Of a stretch of DNA of 64,000 nt, positions 38,068 through 47,349 are shown one piece after another (the stretch's first letter is position 1; every line of letters starts with the position of its first letter). The DNA comes from Candidatus Brocadia carolinensis (GTDB lineage Bacteria; Planctomycetota; Brocadiia; Brocadiales; Brocadiaceae): assembly GCA_002009475.1 (NCBI GenBank), contig AYTS01000085.1, positions 55,626 to 119,625 of the forward strand. The letters are read 5' to 3'. The position numbers and the translations under genes are program-made. The notes under the pieces are model-generated. The model saw only the letters and a list, made by a program, of their open reading frames with translations, did no database searches and had not been told where the DNA came from.

Positions 38068-39698
38068 TGCGCAGCCATAACAATGCAAAGTCAATGATGT
38101 ACGGAGGGACGTGGGCCATTGCGGTTACGGTTTCGCTGCTGAGCGTGGTGCTGAGCGGTTGTGCGGTGGGTCCCGACTTTGTGAAACCCAAAGCCAAAAT
38201 TCAGGAAAACTGGAGCGAGAAAGCAGACTCACGGGTCGCAACCCAGACGGACATTGAAAGTCAGTGGTGGAAAGCATTTAATGACCCGACATTTGATCAA
38301 TTAATCAAACTTGCCTGTCAGCAAAACCTTCCGTTGCAGATCACCGGCCTGAGAATTCTGGAAGCTCGTGCCAGGCTAGGCATTGCTATTGGCCGCCAGT
38401 TTCCCCAGCAACAAGAGGTATTTGGCGGTGTAACCCGGGAGGAAATCAGTGATAATGCGCCCAATAGTTCCTTTCGTGACCAAAATTTTCTGGATTATCA
38501 GGTGGGCTTTGATGCGGTCTGGGAGCTGGATTTCTGGGGCAAGTTTCGGCGTGACGTGCAAGCATCCTACGCCAACCTGATTGCCTCGGAGGCGGACTAC
38601 GACAACGCGCTCGTTTCGCTCACCGCAGAAGTCGCCCGCTCCTATACGGTAATTCGAACCTTTGAGGTGCTCATTGAACTAACCCGTGAAAACGCCAAAG
38701 TTCAGGAGGAGGGACTCGAGATTGCCATGTCCCGTTTCCGCAATGGTGTCGTCACGGAACTGGATGTGGCACAAGCTCGCTCGTTGCTAGAAAGCACGCG
38801 GACTTCCATACCCCAGCTACAAAGCGGATTGCGTCAGGCGCAAAACGCACTGAGCACACTATTAGGGCAACCACCGGGTGCAATACAGACATTGCTGGGT
38901 GGACACAAAGGGATTCCGACGGCTCCTGCAGAAGTGGCAATTAGCATGCCGGCTGAATTGCTGAGGCGTCGCCCGGATATTCGAAGCGCCGAGCTTTCTG
39001 CCGCTGCACAGTGTGCCCGTATTGGCATTGCCAAGGCGGATCTTTATCCCAGTTTTTCGCTTTTTGGCGAGATCGGGTTTCAAAGCAGCAGTGAAGGCGG
39101 GGTGCAGTCCAATCATGCAGACATTGACAATCTGTTTGACGCAAGCAGCTTCTACTATGCCTTTGGCCCACAAGTTAAGTTGCCCTTTTTCAATTACGGA
39201 CGTATCGAAAACAATGTACGCGTCCAGGATGCGCGGTTCCAGCAATTGATCGTCAACTACCAAAACACCGTACTCAGGGCAGCCCAGGAATCGGAAGACG
39301 CCTTGATCGGCTTTCTCAAGGCCCAGGAGGCCACAGCTTTTGCACAAAACTCCGTGCAAGCTGCACGGCGGTCGGTGGAGATTGGCTTAGTGCAATATCG
39401 GGAAGGCGCTGTAGACTATCAGCGCGTGTTGGATACGCAACGCGCTTTATTGCAGGAGGAAATTCGTTTGACCGAGACGCGCTCATCCATTGCCACAAAT
39501 TTGATTGCCCTTTACAAGGCATTGGGCGGAGGCTGGGAGTTGCGCCAGGAGCACCCCCTGATAGCAGAAAGTACGCAAACCGAGATGAAAAAACGGACCA
39601 ACTGGGGACATTTGTTACCGCCGCCGTCACCGAAACCTGAAGATTTAAGCCCGCTGCCGGCCCGTGACGTACCAATTATAAAAAAACCTTACTGGTAA
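38067..39698 (+). CDS. TolC/NodT-type outer-membrane efflux lipoprotein
   Basis: A 543-residue outer-membrane factor. The lipobox LSGCAVGPDF at about residues 30-39 is typical of NodT lipoproteins. Two repeats of the OEP domain follow, with ELDFWGKFRRDVQASYANL and later AELLRRRPDIRSAELSAAAQ, both hallmark segments. It forms the trimeric channel through the outer membrane for the adjacent exporter. It begins within the stop of the HlyD gene. The C-terminal 60 residues are a Pro-rich tail beyond the usual domain end. Confidence 0.92.
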   Translation: MRSHNNAKSMMYGGTWAIAVTVSLLSVVLSGCAVGPDFVKPKAKIQENWSEKADSRVATQTDIESQWWKAFNDPTFDQLIKLACQQNLPLQITGLRILEARARLGIAIGRQFPQQQEVFGGVTREEISDNAPNSSFRDQNFLDYQVGFDAVWELDFWGKFRRDVQASYANLIASEADYDNALVSLTAEVARSYTVIRTFEVLIELTRENAKVQEEGLEIAMSRFRNGVVTELDVAQARSLLESTRTSIPQLQSGLRQAQNALSTLLGQPPGAIQTLLGGHKGIPTAPAEVAISMPAELLRRRPDIRSAELSAAAQCARIGIAKADLYPSFSLFGEIGFQSSSEGGVQSNHADIDNLFDASSFYYAFGPQVKLPFFNYGRIENNVRVQDARFQQLIVNYQNTVLRAAQESEDALIGFLKAQEATAFAQNSVQAARRSVEIGLVQYREGAVDYQRVLDTQRALLQEEIRLTETRSSIATNLIALYKALGGGWELRQEHPLIAESTQTEMKKRTNWGHLLPPPSPKPEDLSPLPARDVPIIKKPYW

Positions 39699-39770
39699 AG
39701 ATTCCGCCGCAGATCTTCGCGTTGTCCGCTGTAATATCGTATAAAAAATATTCTGACATTTTTTAGTATT

Positions 39771-39802
39771 AACCCTGTCAGGGTTTAAAACCCTGACAGG
39801 GC
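39771..39802. repeat. Family B palindrome
   Basis: AACCCTGTCAGGGTTT...CCCTGACAGGGC copy, directly downstream of the efflux lipoprotein gene. Confidence 0.85.
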
Positions 39803-39849
39803 TGACTCATGATTTTCGTGCGTTGATTTTGTTTTTTTTCGACTCATTA

Positions 39850-39960
39850 GCAGTAGGGTGGGCATCGCCCACCAAAAAATAGGTAAGGTGTCGGGTGCGC
39901 GATGTTTGGTGGGCGATGCCACCCTACCTGGTTAACCCGATTTATAAAAATCGGAAATGT
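39850..39960. repeat. Family E palindromic repeat
   Basis: Second copy of the GTAGGGTGGGCATCGCCCACC palindrome with GGTTAACCCGATTTATAAAA tail (compare 29038). Confidence 0.8.
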
Positions 39961-39970
39961 ACCCGTATGC

Positions 39971-40083
39971 ATGCGCCTGTCATTGCGAGGACGCCAGCCT
40001 GGAAGCAATCTTAATCGTGGGATTGCTTCGCTATCGCTTGCAATGACCAGTACATGTCACCTTATTTAATACGGTTACTATAG
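39971..40083. repeat. Family D palindromic repeat
   Basis: TGTCATTGCGAGGAC...GGATTGCTTCG...TTGCAATGACCA unit ending TATTTAATACGGTTACTATAG, matching 2866-3156. Confidence 0.75.
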
Positions 40084-40123
40084 TATGCATTTAATACTCT
40101 ATAAGCAGGAGGATATCTGATCC

Positions 40124-42904
40124 ATGGCGTCTCCCGCGTCTCAAACTGGTAACACACCGGTGGTTTCCATTAAGGACGTCACTCATCGTTATGGGAGTGT
40201 TGTGGCGCTCAATGGCATTTCCCTCGATATTCCCAGCGGCCTCATGGTCGGCATTATCGGGCCTGACGGTGTCGGCAAATCTACGCTTATGGCCATCGTC
40301 GCCGGATCCAAGAAGCTGCAGGAGGGAAAGGTAACTGTCCTGGGCGGCGACATTGATGATGTCCGCCACCGGGGAGCCGTGTGCCCGAAGATCGCTTATA
40401 TGCCCCAGGGCCTGGGCAAAAACCTCTACCTGGAGCTTAGCGTCTATGAGAACGTCGACTTCATGGCGAGGCTCTTTGGGTTGTCTGCAGCGGAGCGTCC
40501 TGTCCGCATCAAAGAACTACTCGATGCCACAGGACTCGGCCCTTTTCCCGATCGTCCCGCCGGCAAGCTTTCGGGTGGAATGAAACAAAAGGTAGGGCTC
40601 TGTGGAGCGTTGGTTCACGAACCGGACCTTCTCATCCTCGATGAGCCCACCACAGGCGTTGATCCGCTTTCCCGGCGCCAATTCTGGACGCTTATTGACG
40701 ATATTCGCAAGGGCCGCCCCAGCATGAGCGTCGTCATTTCCACCGCATACATGGACGAGGCGCAAAAATGGGACTGGATCGTTGCGATGGACGCCGGACA
40801 GGTGCTGGCAACAGGAACGCCTGCGGAGTTGATGAAGCGGACGAACACCAAGGATTTGGAGCAATGTTTCATCGCCCTGCTGCCGGAGGAGAAACGCTCC
40901 GGCCACAAAGAGGTAACCATCCCGCCGAGAACAGACGCCAAATCGGAAATCGTCATCGAGGCGAAGGATCTCACGCGACGTTTTGGAGCTTTTACCGCAG
41001 TTGACCACGTCAGCCTGTCGATTGAACGAGGTGAGATCTTCGGATTCCTCGGCTCCAACGGCTGTGGTAAGTCCACAACCATGAAGATGCTGACGGGGCT
41101 GCTGCCCCCCACAGAAGGAACTGCTACGCTCTTCGGCCAGTCGGTTGAGGCCGGAAGCATCGAGGTGCGCAATCAAATAGGTTACATGACCCAGGCGTTC
41201 TCACTTTACGGAGAACTCACCGTGCGCCAGAACCTGGTGCTTGATGCGCGCCTGTATCACATCCCGCCCGAAAAGGCAAAAGCGCGTATTGAGGAGTTAG
41301 TGAAGAAATTCGGACTGGAAGCACATATCGATGCGTTGGCAGAGGACCTTCCGCTGGGCATGCGTCAGAGACTTTCCCTGGCGGTTGCCGTTTTGCACGA
41401 GCCGGAAATGCTGATTCTGGATGAACCTACGTCGGGGGTTGATCCGGTCGCCCGGGACAGCTTCTGGGAACTCCTGATCGACCTTTCGCGGAAACAGGGT
41501 GTGACGATCTTTGTAACTACACACTTTATGAATGAAGCAATGCGCTGTGACAGAATTTCCCTGATGAACTCGGGCAAGGTGCTGGCGTGCGACGCTCCGC
41601 AGAAACTGATAGAGGAGCGCGGTACCGCCACCCTTGAGGATGCCTTCATCGCCTACATGGAGGATGCTATTGGCGACGCTGCGGCCAAAGAAGAAAGCAA
41701 GGACAAGGCAACGGTCAGCGCGCCCCCCGCCGGGCAACCTGCACCTCAGCCGGCAACGTCAGAGCACCGTACGGGCTGGTTTAGCCTTGTCCGGATGCTC
41801 GCCTATACGAATAATGAAACGATGCAGATCCGCCGCGACCCGGTGCGACTGGCCTTCGCCTTCATTGGTTCAGCATTGCTGATGCTCATCTTTGGTTTTG
41901 GAATTACCTCCGATGTCGAACATGTTCGCTATGCCTCACTCGATCTCGATCAGTCGCCGGAGAGCCGTTTGTATCTGGAACAGTTCGCGGGGGCTCAGCG
42001 TTACTTCACTCTTACCCCGCCAACCAGCTCTGCAGAAGAGGCGCTGGAAAGACTGCAATCGAATGACGTCTCACTGGTTGTTGAAGTTCCGCCGAATTTC
42101 GGCAGGGATTTCCGCAGAGGCTCCAAACCAGATATTGCGGCGGCGGTGGACGGCGCCGACCCATTCCGTGGCGAGACCATTGCACAGTATGCTAACGGTG
42201 TGCACGACACCCTGATGCATGACCCCGGAAGCGAATTGTCATCCGGCCCGGACAAGTACACCGCAAACTTCCAGACCCGTTTCATGTATAATCCCACGTT
42301 TGAAAGTATTTACACGATTGTACCGAGCGTCCCTTCCCTGTTGCTGGTGCTGATACCGGCAGTGCTCATGGCGGTCAGCATTGTTCGGGAAAAGGAATTG
42401 GGATCTATCATTAATTTTTATGTAACACCAACCGGAAGGCTGGAATATCTCGTGGGAAAGCAGATCCCCTACATTGCGATCGGCATGATGAACTTCTTTA
42501 TCCTGGCGATCATGGCGCGGGTCGTCTTCGGTGTCCCCATCAAGGGAAGCTTCCTCATGCTCACGGTATGCACGCTGCTGTACCTTATCGTGACAACCGG
42601 TATTGGCATGGTAATTTCTACGTTCACCAGCAGTCAGGTTGCAGCCGTATTCGTCACTGCGATTTTGACCATTTTACCAACCACTCAATTCTCGGGCTTG
42701 TTACAGCCGGTTTCGACACTTGAAGGCCGGGCACAGTTTATCGGCTCGATCTGGCCAACAACTTACTACATGCACTCCAGCGTGGGTGCATACACCAAGG
42801 GGCTTGGCCCGGACTTTCTGTTGCAGGACCTTATTTTTCTGGCTTGTTGCATCCCGGTTCTCCTGGCGGTGAGCATCGTAAGTATGAGAAAGCAGGAGAA
42901 ATAA
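40124..42904 (+). CDS. Fused double-ATPase/permease ABC transporter (RbbA/YhiH-like)
   Basis: A 926-residue fusion: two ABC ATPase domains followed by an ABC-2 permease. First ATPase: Walker A GPDGVGKST, signature LSGGMKQK, Walker B LLILDEPTTGVDP. Second: Walker A GSNGCGKST, LPLGMRQRLSLA as a degenerate signature, Walker B MLILDEPTSGVDP. An Ala/Pro-rich linker near residue 540 leads to a permease with one membrane segment, a large extracytoplasmic loop and about five C-terminal segments. The layout matches RbbA/YhiH, though an exporter role is likelier than ribosome association. AGGAGG lies upstream. Confidence 0.92.
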   Translation: MASPASQTGNTPVVSIKDVTHRYGSVVALNGISLDIPSGLMVGIIGPDGVGKSTLMAIVAGSKKLQEGKVTVLGGDIDDVRHRGAVCPKIAYMPQGLGKNLYLELSVYENVDFMARLFGLSAAERPVRIKELLDATGLGPFPDRPAGKLSGGMKQKVGLCGALVHEPDLLILDEPTTGVDPLSRRQFWTLIDDIRKGRPSMSVVISTAYMDEAQKWDWIVAMDAGQVLATGTPAELMKRTNTKDLEQCFIALLPEEKRSGHKEVTIPPRTDAKSEIVIEAKDLTRRFGAFTAVDHVSLSIERGEIFGFLGSNGCGKSTTMKMLTGLLPPTEGTATLFGQSVEAGSIEVRNQIGYMTQAFSLYGELTVRQNLVLDARLYHIPPEKAKARIEELVKKFGLEAHIDALAEDLPLGMRQRLSLAVAVLHEPEMLILDEPTSGVDPVARDSFWELLIDLSRKQGVTIFVTTHFMNEAMRCDRISLMNSGKVLACDAPQKLIEERGTATLEDAFIAYMEDAIGDAAAKEESKDKATVSAPPAGQPAPQPATSEHRTGWFSLVRMLAYTNNETMQIRRDPVRLAFAFIGSALLMLIFGFGITSDVEHVRYASLDLDQSPESRLYLEQFAGAQRYFTLTPPTSSAEEALERLQSNDVSLVVEVPPNFGRDFRRGSKPDIAAAVDGADPFRGETIAQYANGVHDTLMHDPGSELSSGPDKYTANFQTRFMYNPTFESIYTIVPSVPSLLLVLIPAVLMAVSIVREKELGSIINFYVTPTGRLEYLVGKQIPYIAIGMMNFFILAIMARVVFGVPIKGSFLMLTVCTLLYLIVTTGIGMVISTFTSSQVAAVFVTAILTILPTTQFSGLLQPVSTLEGRAQFIGSIWPTTYYMHSSVGAYTKGLGPDFLLQDLIFLACCIPVLLAVSIVSMRKQEK

Positions 42905-42906
42905 CG

Positions 42907-44031
42907 ATGAGGACGCTTCTGAATATCTTATGGCTTGGGCTCAAGGAAATTGTCAGCCTGCTGAGCGATGTGGTGATGGTGATATTCCTCTGCTATGCGT
43001 TCACGATGGCTATCTACGTCCAGGCAACGGGCATTTCGACGCAGGTCAACAACGCATCGATCGCCTTTGTGGACGAGGACGGTTCCGCCTTGTCCAAGGA
43101 ACTGTTTAATGCCTTCCTGCCGCCGTATTTTCAGTACCCTGAGTATATTGAAGCCAGGGAGGTCGAAGACGCAATGGACAAAGGCCAGTTCATGTTTGTG
43201 GTTGCTATCCCGACCATGTTCGAATCGGATCTTCGCGCCGGCCGGAATCCGGATGTCCAGGTAAATGTGGACGCAACCGCGATGAAGCAGGCTGGTATTG
43301 GTGCGGACTACATCAGGAAGATCATCAACCAGCGCATCTCGACCTTTCTTAGACGTACGGACGAGAAGGCAAGCGAGCCTGTCAATCTGGTCGTGCGCCG
43401 GATGTTCAACCCGAACGGAATATCCGCCTGGTTTACCAGCGTCGTGGCCATTATCAATCAGGTGACTCTGCTGACGGTAGTTTTGACAGGCGCCGCAGTG
43501 ATCCGTGAGCGTGAGCACGGGACGCTGGAACACCTGCTGGTGATGCCGTTGTCCGCCTTCGAAATCGCAATGGCGAAGGTGTGGGCCAACGGAATGGTGA
43601 TTCTCATTGCTACCGGTTTTTCACTTTTTCTCATCGTGAAGACCGTGCTGCAGGTGCCGTTTGCAGGCTCGATCCCGCTGTGGTTCTGTGGTGTCGTGCT
43701 CTACCTGTTCTTCACGACGGCACTGGGAATATTCCTGGGCACGATTTCACGATCCATGGCGCAGTTTGCACTCCTGATCGTTCTGGTCATCGTCCTGATG
43801 CAGCTCCTTTCCGGCGGCACAACGCCGATCGAAAGCCAGCCCAGGTGGTTGCAGTACATAACGTTCTTCCTGCCTTCACGGCATTTCGTCAGCTTCTCGC
43901 AGGTAATCATTTACCGCGGCGGTGGCTTGAGCGCGGTATGGTTACAATTCCTTATGGTAACTGCAATCGGTCTCGGGTTCTTCGTTTACAGCCTGGTGCT
44001 CTTCCGGAAATCAATTGCCGTGACAAAGTAG
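42907..44031 (+). CDS. ABC-2 type transporter permease (YhhJ-like)
   Basis: A 374-residue permease. One N-terminal membrane segment (residues about 15-35), a large soluble loop of about 150 residues, and five C-terminal membrane segments including AAVIREREHGTLEHLLVMPL, the typical coupling region of ABC-2 permeases. The start at 42907 is directly after the stop of the fused ATPase (TAACGATG); the frame is open further upstream but overlaps that gene. With the fused protein it forms the heteromeric transporter of the HlyD-TolC system. Confidence 0.92.
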   Translation: MRTLLNILWLGLKEIVSLLSDVVMVIFLCYAFTMAIYVQATGISTQVNNASIAFVDEDGSALSKELFNAFLPPYFQYPEYIEAREVEDAMDKGQFMFVVAIPTMFESDLRAGRNPDVQVNVDATAMKQAGIGADYIRKIINQRISTFLRRTDEKASEPVNLVVRRMFNPNGISAWFTSVVAIINQVTLLTVVLTGAAVIREREHGTLEHLLVMPLSAFEIAMAKVWANGMVILIATGFSLFLIVKTVLQVPFAGSIPLWFCGVVLYLFFTTALGIFLGTISRSMAQFALLIVLVIVLMQLLSGGTTPIESQPRWLQYITFFLPSRHFVSFSQVIIYRGGGLSAVWLQFLMVTAIGLGFFVYSLVLFRKSIAVTK

Positions 44032-44175
44032 TTTCCATGCCTGCAAGATACAAATAACAATCTCACCCGAACGCATTATCCGGCCGTAAGGATTGAGGAC
44101 AGAGTCACGGCAAACGAGCAGATGCGTAAGATGCTGGCCTGCACGGAAAATGTTTGACACAAAAAATAGAAAAGA

Positions 44176-44280
44176 AAGTTGTCATTGCGAGCGAAGCGAA
44201 GCAATCCAAACCATAGAGATTGCTTCGGGCTATCGCCCTCGCAAGGACAGGTGCATGTATACTTATTTATTGCGTTTACC
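44176..44280. repeat. Family D palindromic repeat
   Basis: GTTGTCATTGCGAGCGAAGC...GAGATTGCTTCGGG...CTCGCAAGGACA unit upstream of pyruvate kinase. Confidence 0.7.
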
Positions 44281-44288
44281 AGAGAACT

Positions 44289-45753
44289 ATGAATAAACCA
44301 CAGACACATCTTCTTAATGAAAGCAAAAATTCCATGAAGTATCTTTCTAAAACCAGGATCGTATGCACTATAGGGCCAGCATGCAATTCCCCCGCCATGA
44401 TTGAGGAGCTGATCAACGCCGGAATGAATGTTGCCCGGCTAAACTTTTCCCACGGGACCCTGGCTAGCCACGAAGAAAATATCAACAATATTCGCAGGAT
44501 TTCAGAGCGTTTACAGAAACCTGTTGCTATTATCCAGGACTTATCGGGGCCGAAAATCAGAATAGGGTCTTTTTCTAAAGAAACTATTATCTTAAGGGCC
44601 AATGACCAGTTTACCCTGACGAATAAGATTACCGAAGGAAATGAAAAGGTGGTGTCGGTTACCTATAAGCATCTACCCGACCTGGTTTCTCCCGGCGACA
44701 CGATTTTATTATGTGATGGTGACATTGAATTAAAGGTCATTCGTAAGGATAGCACGGATATTTTGTGCACGGTTATCGTGGGTGGGGAATTAAACGCCGG
44801 CAAGGGAATAAACTTGCCCACAAAGAGCCTGCCCATCCCATCTCTTACCGAAAAGGATAAAGGGGATCTTGCCTTCGGATTGGAACATGATGTAGATTAT
44901 GTGGCGCTCTCGTTTGTGAGAAATGTGGACGATATCTTACAGTTAAAAGAGATCATACGCAAAAAAAAATAAAGATACTCCGGTAATCGCCAAGATTGAA
45001 AAACACGAGGCACTGGAAAACCTTGAAGATATAATAAAAGCCGCAGACGCTATTATGGTGGCGAGAGGAGATTTGGGTGTAGATATCCCGTTAGAAAAAG
45101 TACCTTCTATTCAAAAGAAGATTATTTATATTGCCAACAGCTATGGTAAACCGGTTATTACGGCCACCCAAATGCTGGAATCCATGGTTCTTAATTACCG
45201 GCCAACCCGTGCAGAAGTTACTGACGTGGCTAACGCTATTCTGGATGGCACAGACGCCGTTATGCTCTCAGAGGAAACAGCGAAGGGGCGCTATCCTGTT
45301 GAGTCGGTACGCATGCTATCCAAAATCGCACGGGAAACAGAACCCGGTTTTGTAAGAAAGGATTCTCTTGAAACCTTGCATGGCCGGGATGGTGTAGTTG
45401 CCATTCCCGATGCTATCAGCATGGCGACCTGTCAGGTTGCTCGTGACCTTAACACGAAAGCCATTATTACCTGCACTCAAACGGGCAGCACGGCACGGTT
45501 TATTTCCAAATATCGTCCCAAACAATATATCCTTGCTGTTACCACGTCATACAACACCTATAGAAGGCTTGCCCTGGTATGGGGCGTTACCCCTATGCTC
45601 GCCGAACCCAGTCAGGATACTGATGACATGATGAAAAAAAGCATCGAATCAGCCACGCAGGCCGGCTATATCACGGAGGGGGAAAGGATCGTTATAACCG
45701 GCGGTGTACCCGTCTGGCAGCCTGGCTCCACAAATCTTTTGCGGGTCTATTAA
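44289..45753 (+). CDS. pyk: Pyruvate kinase (one-base frameshift)
   Basis: The two halves of pyruvate kinase lie in adjacent frames. The first begins MNKPQTHLLN with KTRIVCTIGPACNSPAM and ARLNFSHGT. The second carries IMVARGDLGVDIPLEKVP and KPVITATQMLESM. The break is an A9 run at 44961-44969; with A8 the frame reads IIRKKNKDTPVIAKIEKHE and gives a normal 487-residue enzyme. It transfers phosphate from phosphoenolpyruvate to ADP. An alternative start at 44334 (MKYLSK) is equally good; no clear ribosome binding site is seen for either. Confidence 0.92.
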
Positions 45754-45769
45754 AACAATAATTTTATTG

Positions 45770-45910
45770 TCATCGTGAGCGACAGCGAAGCAGTCTTTTG
45801 TTTACTATGTTTACACTAGATTTGTTGTATTGAATTAGACCTTCATCAACTTTCTTCCCTGTTTCCCCCCGTTTACGGGGGGATTGTGGGGTGATTAAAA
45901 TCCCTGAACC
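45770..45910. repeat. Family D half-copy followed by family C repeat
   Basis: GTCATCGTGAGCGACAGCGAAGC precedes a TTTCCCCCCGTTTACGGGGGG unit. Confidence 0.6.
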
Positions 45911-45924
45911 TGAACCACAAGATA

Positions 45925-45956
45925 TCCCTGTCAGGGTTTTTAACCCTGACAGGGTT
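45925..45956. repeat. Family B palindrome
   Basis: ATCCCTGTCAGGGTTTTTAA...ACAGGGTT copy, about 75 bases before the lipoprotein gene. Confidence 0.85.
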
Positions 45957-46029
45957 AACCATTTTTGTTAAAACTTGTCCCTGCATGGTTTGGACAGGGA
46001 CTGTCAAAATTATCTCTGGAAGACATTAT

Positions 46030-47142
46030 ATGCCTGGAAAACTGAAAATGACATTCAAGATACCCGGAACGCAGTGGATACTGGTAATAGCACTGATCGT
46101 TTTGTTCATACTTCAAGGGTGTAGTACGATCCAAAGACTTATTGCACCCAGGCCGGATCCGCGGCTTGCTCCTATGCGTGCCGAAGTTATCAACTTTGCC
46201 GACATGTTTTTTGATAAGGTTGATGATACGACGTACAAGGTAGCAACTCTTGCCGGTACACCTCAGGCACGGGTTGATACGACCTTATGGCGCATACACT
46301 ATTGCACCAATGCAATTCAGATTGCCACGGGTCCAAATCCAAAAGCTAATTTAATCGACATGGTTACCATGGCATCCCTTGCCCGCATGGCGATGGAAAA
46401 TGATGCCATTGAGCGCTTGCTTGGCATTCACACGCAAATTTTGAGAAACACGTTCCGCCGCATGGAGCAGGAGGGATGGGAGATTGCGCGTCGCTACCTT
46501 ACCCGGGAACAGTTGAGCGACCTCAGGAGATACATACTTGAGTGTCACGAAAGGTATCCGAATAGCATTCTCGTTGGTAATGTACGTCTGGCAGAATACG
46601 CAAATATCCGCACAAAATCCGGCAAGAAAACGAACGTAGGTTCTGAGCTGATAGGAATCTTGATTTTTGATCCCTTCAGCGGACTTGATCCGGCAGTCCG
46701 GGAGGTAGAAGCGCTTCGTGATTTTGCTGATCGTAGTATGTTCCAGTTGGAACGGTTTCCCATTATCATGCGCTGGCAGATGGAAATGCTGTACAGCCGC
46801 ATACTCCAGGCACCTGAGAGTCACGGACTTTTTAAAGACATTTCGCGCGTTAGCGAATCAACGGAACGGTTTTCTCAGGCGGTAGCCATGCTGCCAGACC
46901 ACCTTACTAAGGAACGAGAGGGGTTCTTTCGCGATCTTGATACCGAGATGTCGAGAATCACCAGTCTCCTGGGTCAGTTAGAACAGACGGCAACTCATGT
47001 GAGACAGGAAGGAGACTCCCTTGTTACGAAACTGTTTCGCACAGGCGTTCTTTTGATTGTGGTTTTCTTTGTTGGACTGGTTATCTCCCTGGTGGTATAC
47101 CGTCTGATATCCCAGCGGATACTGCCTGCTTCAAAACAATAA
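46030..47142 (+). CDS. Lipoprotein with C-terminal membrane segment, unknown function
   Basis: A protein of about 370 residues that I do not recognise. A hydrophobic signal ends in FILQGCSTIQ, a clear lipobox. The body is predominantly helical (residues 50-330) with a Gly/Pro-containing segment (GILIFDPFSGLDPAVRE) in the middle. A strong membrane helix (LFRTGVLLIVVFFVGLVISL) is near the C-terminus. Lipid anchor plus C-terminal helix suggests an envelope protein anchored at both ends. The start at 46030 is the best-placed ATG; 45985 (GTG-type) and 46048 are alternatives. Confidence 0.7.
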   Translation: MPGKLKMTFKIPGTQWILVIALIVLFILQGCSTIQRLIAPRPDPRLAPMRAEVINFADMFFDKVDDTTYKVATLAGTPQARVDTTLWRIHYCTNAIQIATGPNPKANLIDMVTMASLARMAMENDAIERLLGIHTQILRNTFRRMEQEGWEIARRYLTREQLSDLRRYILECHERYPNSILVGNVRLAEYANIRTKSGKKTNVGSELIGILIFDPFSGLDPAVREVEALRDFADRSMFQLERFPIIMRWQMEMLYSRILQAPESHGLFKDISRVSESTERFSQAVAMLPDHLTKEREGFFRDLDTEMSRITSLLGQLEQTATHVRQEGDSLVTKLFRTGVLLIVVFFVGLVISLVVYRLISQRILPASKQ

Positions 47143-47147
47143 TTAAA

Positions 47148-47219
47148 GTAGGGGCGAAGCATTTGCTGTAATTGTCATGAACGCATTCATACCAGGACGA
47201 GCAAATGCTTCGCCCCTAC
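47148..47219. repeat. Core of the MITE-like element (third copy)
   Basis: GTAGGGGCGAAGCATTTGC and its exact complement enclose a diverged centre. The terminal repeats of the longer copies are missing. Confidence 0.75.
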
Positions 47220-47234
47220 CCTGCACAATAAGTT

Positions 47235-47310
47235 TATAAGGTTTGGATTGCTTCGTCGTTCCTCCTCGCAATGACAACGCTCTCTTTTCGTCTACTATAG
47301 ATTAAGTGTC
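47235..47310. repeat. Family D partial repeat
   Basis: GGATTGCTTCGTCGTTCC...CTCGCAATGACA, ending in TCTACTATAG. Confidence 0.6.
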
Positions 47311-47349
47311 TGCTGGCTGCACGACCTCAGCGAGTCCCGCGTTGTGTCT

